A DNA stretch of 64,000 nucleotides from contig NZ_JAGINP010000036.1 in assembly GCF_017876155.1 (NCBI RefSeq), positions 19,686 to 83,685 on the forward strand, read 5' to 3'. Shown here one piece after another: positions 62,242 to 64,000 of this stretch. This stretch comes from Azospirillum rugosum (GTDB lineage: Bacteria > Pseudomonadota > Alphaproteobacteria > Azospirillales > Azospirillaceae). A program made the position numbers and the translations under genes. Positions within the stretch are counted from its first letter, which is position 1, and each line of letters opens with the position of its first letter. The notes under the pieces were generated by a model, which did not search any database, was not told the DNA's origin, and saw only the letters and a list, made by a program, of their open reading frames with translations.

Positions 62242-63993
62242 ATGCCGAAGCCGACGCCCTCCGATTCGACCCGTTCTGCCGCCGAGGACCGCGAGCCGCT
62301 GTCCGGGCTGGTGGAGCGCGTCACCTACCACAACCCCGAGAACGGCTACTGCGTGCTGCGGGTCAAGGTGCGCGGCCACAAGGACCTCGTCACCCTGGTC
62401 GGGCACGCTGCCTCCATCTCCCCCGGCGAATACATCCAGGCGTCGGGCCGCTGGGAGCAGCACCGCGAGCACGGCCCGCAGTTCCGCGCCGCCTTCCTGC
62501 GCGCCGCCCCGCCGACCACCCTGGAGGGCATCGAGAAGTACCTCGGCTCCGGCCTGATCAAGGGCATCGGCCCGGTCTATGGCCGCAAGCTGGCCCGCGC
62601 CTTCGGCGAGGCGGTGTTCGACGTCATCGAGACCCAGCCGCAGCGCCTGATCGAGGTGCCCGGCATCGGGCCGAAGCGCATCGCCAAGATCACCCGTGCC
62701 TGGGCCGAGCAGAAGATCGTGCGGGAGATCATGGTCTTCCTGCAAAGCCACGGCGTCGGAACGTCGCGCGCCGTGCGCATCTTCAAGACCTACGGGGCCG
62801 ACGCCATCCCGCTGGTGACCGAGAACCCCTACCGGCTGGCCCGCGACATCCGTGGCATCGGCTTCCGCACCGCCGACACCATTGCCGAACGCCTGGGCAT
62901 TCCCAAGGACTCGATGATCCGGGCCCGGGCCGGCGTCTCTTACGCCCTGCTGGAGGCGGTGTCGAACGGCCACTGCGGCCTACCCGAGGACGAACTGCTG
63001 ACGCTGGCCGGGGAACTGCTGGACATCCCGCAGCCGACGCTGGCCGAGGCGGTGCGGCTGGAGATCGCCGAGGGCAGCGTCGTCGCCGACACGGTGAAGG
63101 AGCGGCGCTGCATCTTCCTCATGCACCTGTGGCACGCCGAGCGCGAGATCGCCGACCGGCTGACAGCCCTGGTGGACGGCGACCCCTCCTGGGGGGTGAT
63201 CGACGCCGGCAAGGCCATTCCCTGGGCGGAGGGGAAGCTTGGCATCGCCCTGGCCGCCAGCCAGAAGGAGGCGGTGGCCAAGGCGCTGGCCTCCAAGGTG
63301 CTGGTGGTGACCGGCGGCCCCGGCGTCGGCAAGACCACCCTGGTGCGCTCGATCCTGACGATCCTCACCGCCAAGGGCGTGCGCGTGGCGCTTTGCGCGC
63401 CGACCGGACGGGCGGCCAAGCGACTGTCAGAAACCACCGGCCTGGAGGCCAGGACCGTCCACCGGCTGCTGGAAACCGACCCGGCCAACGGCGGTTTCCG
63501 GCGCGGTGCCGAGGCCCCGCTGGAGTGCGACCTGCTGGTGGTGGACGAGACCTCGATGGTCGACGTCCCCTTGATGGCGGCGCTGCTGCGCGCCCTGCCC
63601 CGCACGGCGGCGGCGCTGCTGGTCGGCGACGTCGACCAGTTGCCCTCGGTCGGCGCCGGGCAGGTGCTGGCCGACGTCATCGGCTCCGGTGCCGTTCCAG
63701 TGGCGCGGCTGAGCGAGATCTTCCGGCAGGCGGCGGAAAGCCGCATCGTCATCAACGCTCACCGGGTGAACGCCGGGCGCATGCCCGACCTGGAGGTGCC
63801 GGCGGAGGGCGGCAGCGACTTCTACTTCGTCGCCGCCGATGATCCGGAGGACGGCGCCCGCAAGGTGGTGGAGATCGTGCGCGAGCGCATCCCCCGCCGC
63901 TTCGGTGCACAGTCCGGTGAAAATGAACAGGCTGTCCGGTCGAAACTGAACAGCGCGTACGGCGGTAATCGAACAGGCCGTACGGCAGCATGA
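62242..63993 (+). pseudogene. recD2: RecD2-type helicase, truncated at the 3' end by an insertion
   Basis: Protein reads well for ~554 residues: OB-like N-terminus (GLVERVTYHNPENGYCVLRV), helix-hairpin-helix motifs (GIGPVYGRKLARAFG, EVPGIGPKRIAKI), Walker A GGPGVGKTTLVRS near 357, LLVVDETSMVD, VGDVDQLPSVGAGQVL and SEIFRQAAESRIVINAHRVN. After KVVEIVRERIPRRFG it leaves the family and ends 29 codons later inside repeats resembling an IS end. The C-terminal ~170 residues with helicase motifs V and VI are missing, so activity is probably lost. Start ATG 62242 follows AAGGGCC. Confidence 0.85.
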
Positions 63994-64000
63994 ACACCCT
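63910..64000. mobile_element. Candidate end of an IS21-type insertion sequence
   Basis: From about 63910 three ~22-bp direct repeats begin: GTCCGGTGAAAATGAACAGG then C (63912-63932), GTCCGGTCGAAACTGAACAG then CG (63934-63955) and GGCGGTAATCGAACAGGC (63961-63978). Multiple short terminal repeats of this kind are typical of IS21-family ends. The element interrupts recD2 and continues beyond the window; no transposase is visible here. Confidence 0.6.

Noticed and set aside
62019..63842. A 607-codon + strand frame overlapping recD2
   Set aside because: Another frame of the same strand; the recD2 frame carries all helicase motifs.

Overview
The window is GC-rich DNA from an alphaproteobacterium. 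LivFG, a MucR/Ros regulator, a Trb-type conjugation cluster and the family mix (DUF736, ArdC, a strawberry-notch helicase, DUF2493) fit Rhodospirillales/Azospirillaceae such as Azospirillum. That placement is inference. No rRNA, tRNA or CRISPR array was seen.

Layout. (1) 1-6940: catabolic genes on the + strand: the end of livG, livF, a tandem universal stress protein, a hotdog thioesterase, a fused enoyl-CoA hydratase/3-hydroxyacyl-CoA dehydrogenase and two acyl-CoA dehydrogenases. Together they look like an uptake and beta-oxidation type acyl-CoA pathway. (2) 6941-10485: an AT-rich patch with a LysR regulator and a MATE exporter, then two gene remnants (zinc alcohol dehydrogenase and SDR) that end where the conjugation cluster starts. 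(3) 10486-25841, all on the - strand: a plasmid or conjugative-element backbone. In transcription order it is excisionase-like HTH, repA, parA, RHH protein, a second ParA-like protein, a 358-bp gap that may hold oriT, a short relaxase, a coupling protein split in two, an RHH protein, and trbBCDEJKLFGI. (4) 25982-37220: an accessory stretch of DUF2285 and DUF736 genes, seven small XRE-type regulators, a response regulator broken by a stop codon, a MucR regulator, a diguanylate cyclase, and two copies of a divergent HTH plus ~200-aa protein module. (5) 37502-47070: a probable defence island. A 1745-residue exonuclease/RecQ/UvrD fusion faces a tightly coupled three-gene operon: HTH protein, adenine-type DNA methyltransferase and a PD-(D/E)XK-like protein. 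(6) 47369-61841: plasmid maintenance and anti-restriction genes: DUF2493, Toprim primase-like, strawberry-notch helicase, ParB, PAPS-reductase-like, ArdC, DUF6915, DUF6878 and a GIY-YIG nuclease. (7) 62242-64000: a recD2-type helicase cut short by what looks like the end of an IS21-type insertion sequence.

Most notable are two families of conserved 5' leader sequences. Leader A precedes parB, ardC and the DUF6878 gene. Leader B precedes the DUF736 and DUF2493 genes. They look like structured cis-regulatory RNAs shared by backbone genes. The methyltransferase/nuclease operon beside the triple-fusion helicase is the best candidate for an undescribed system.
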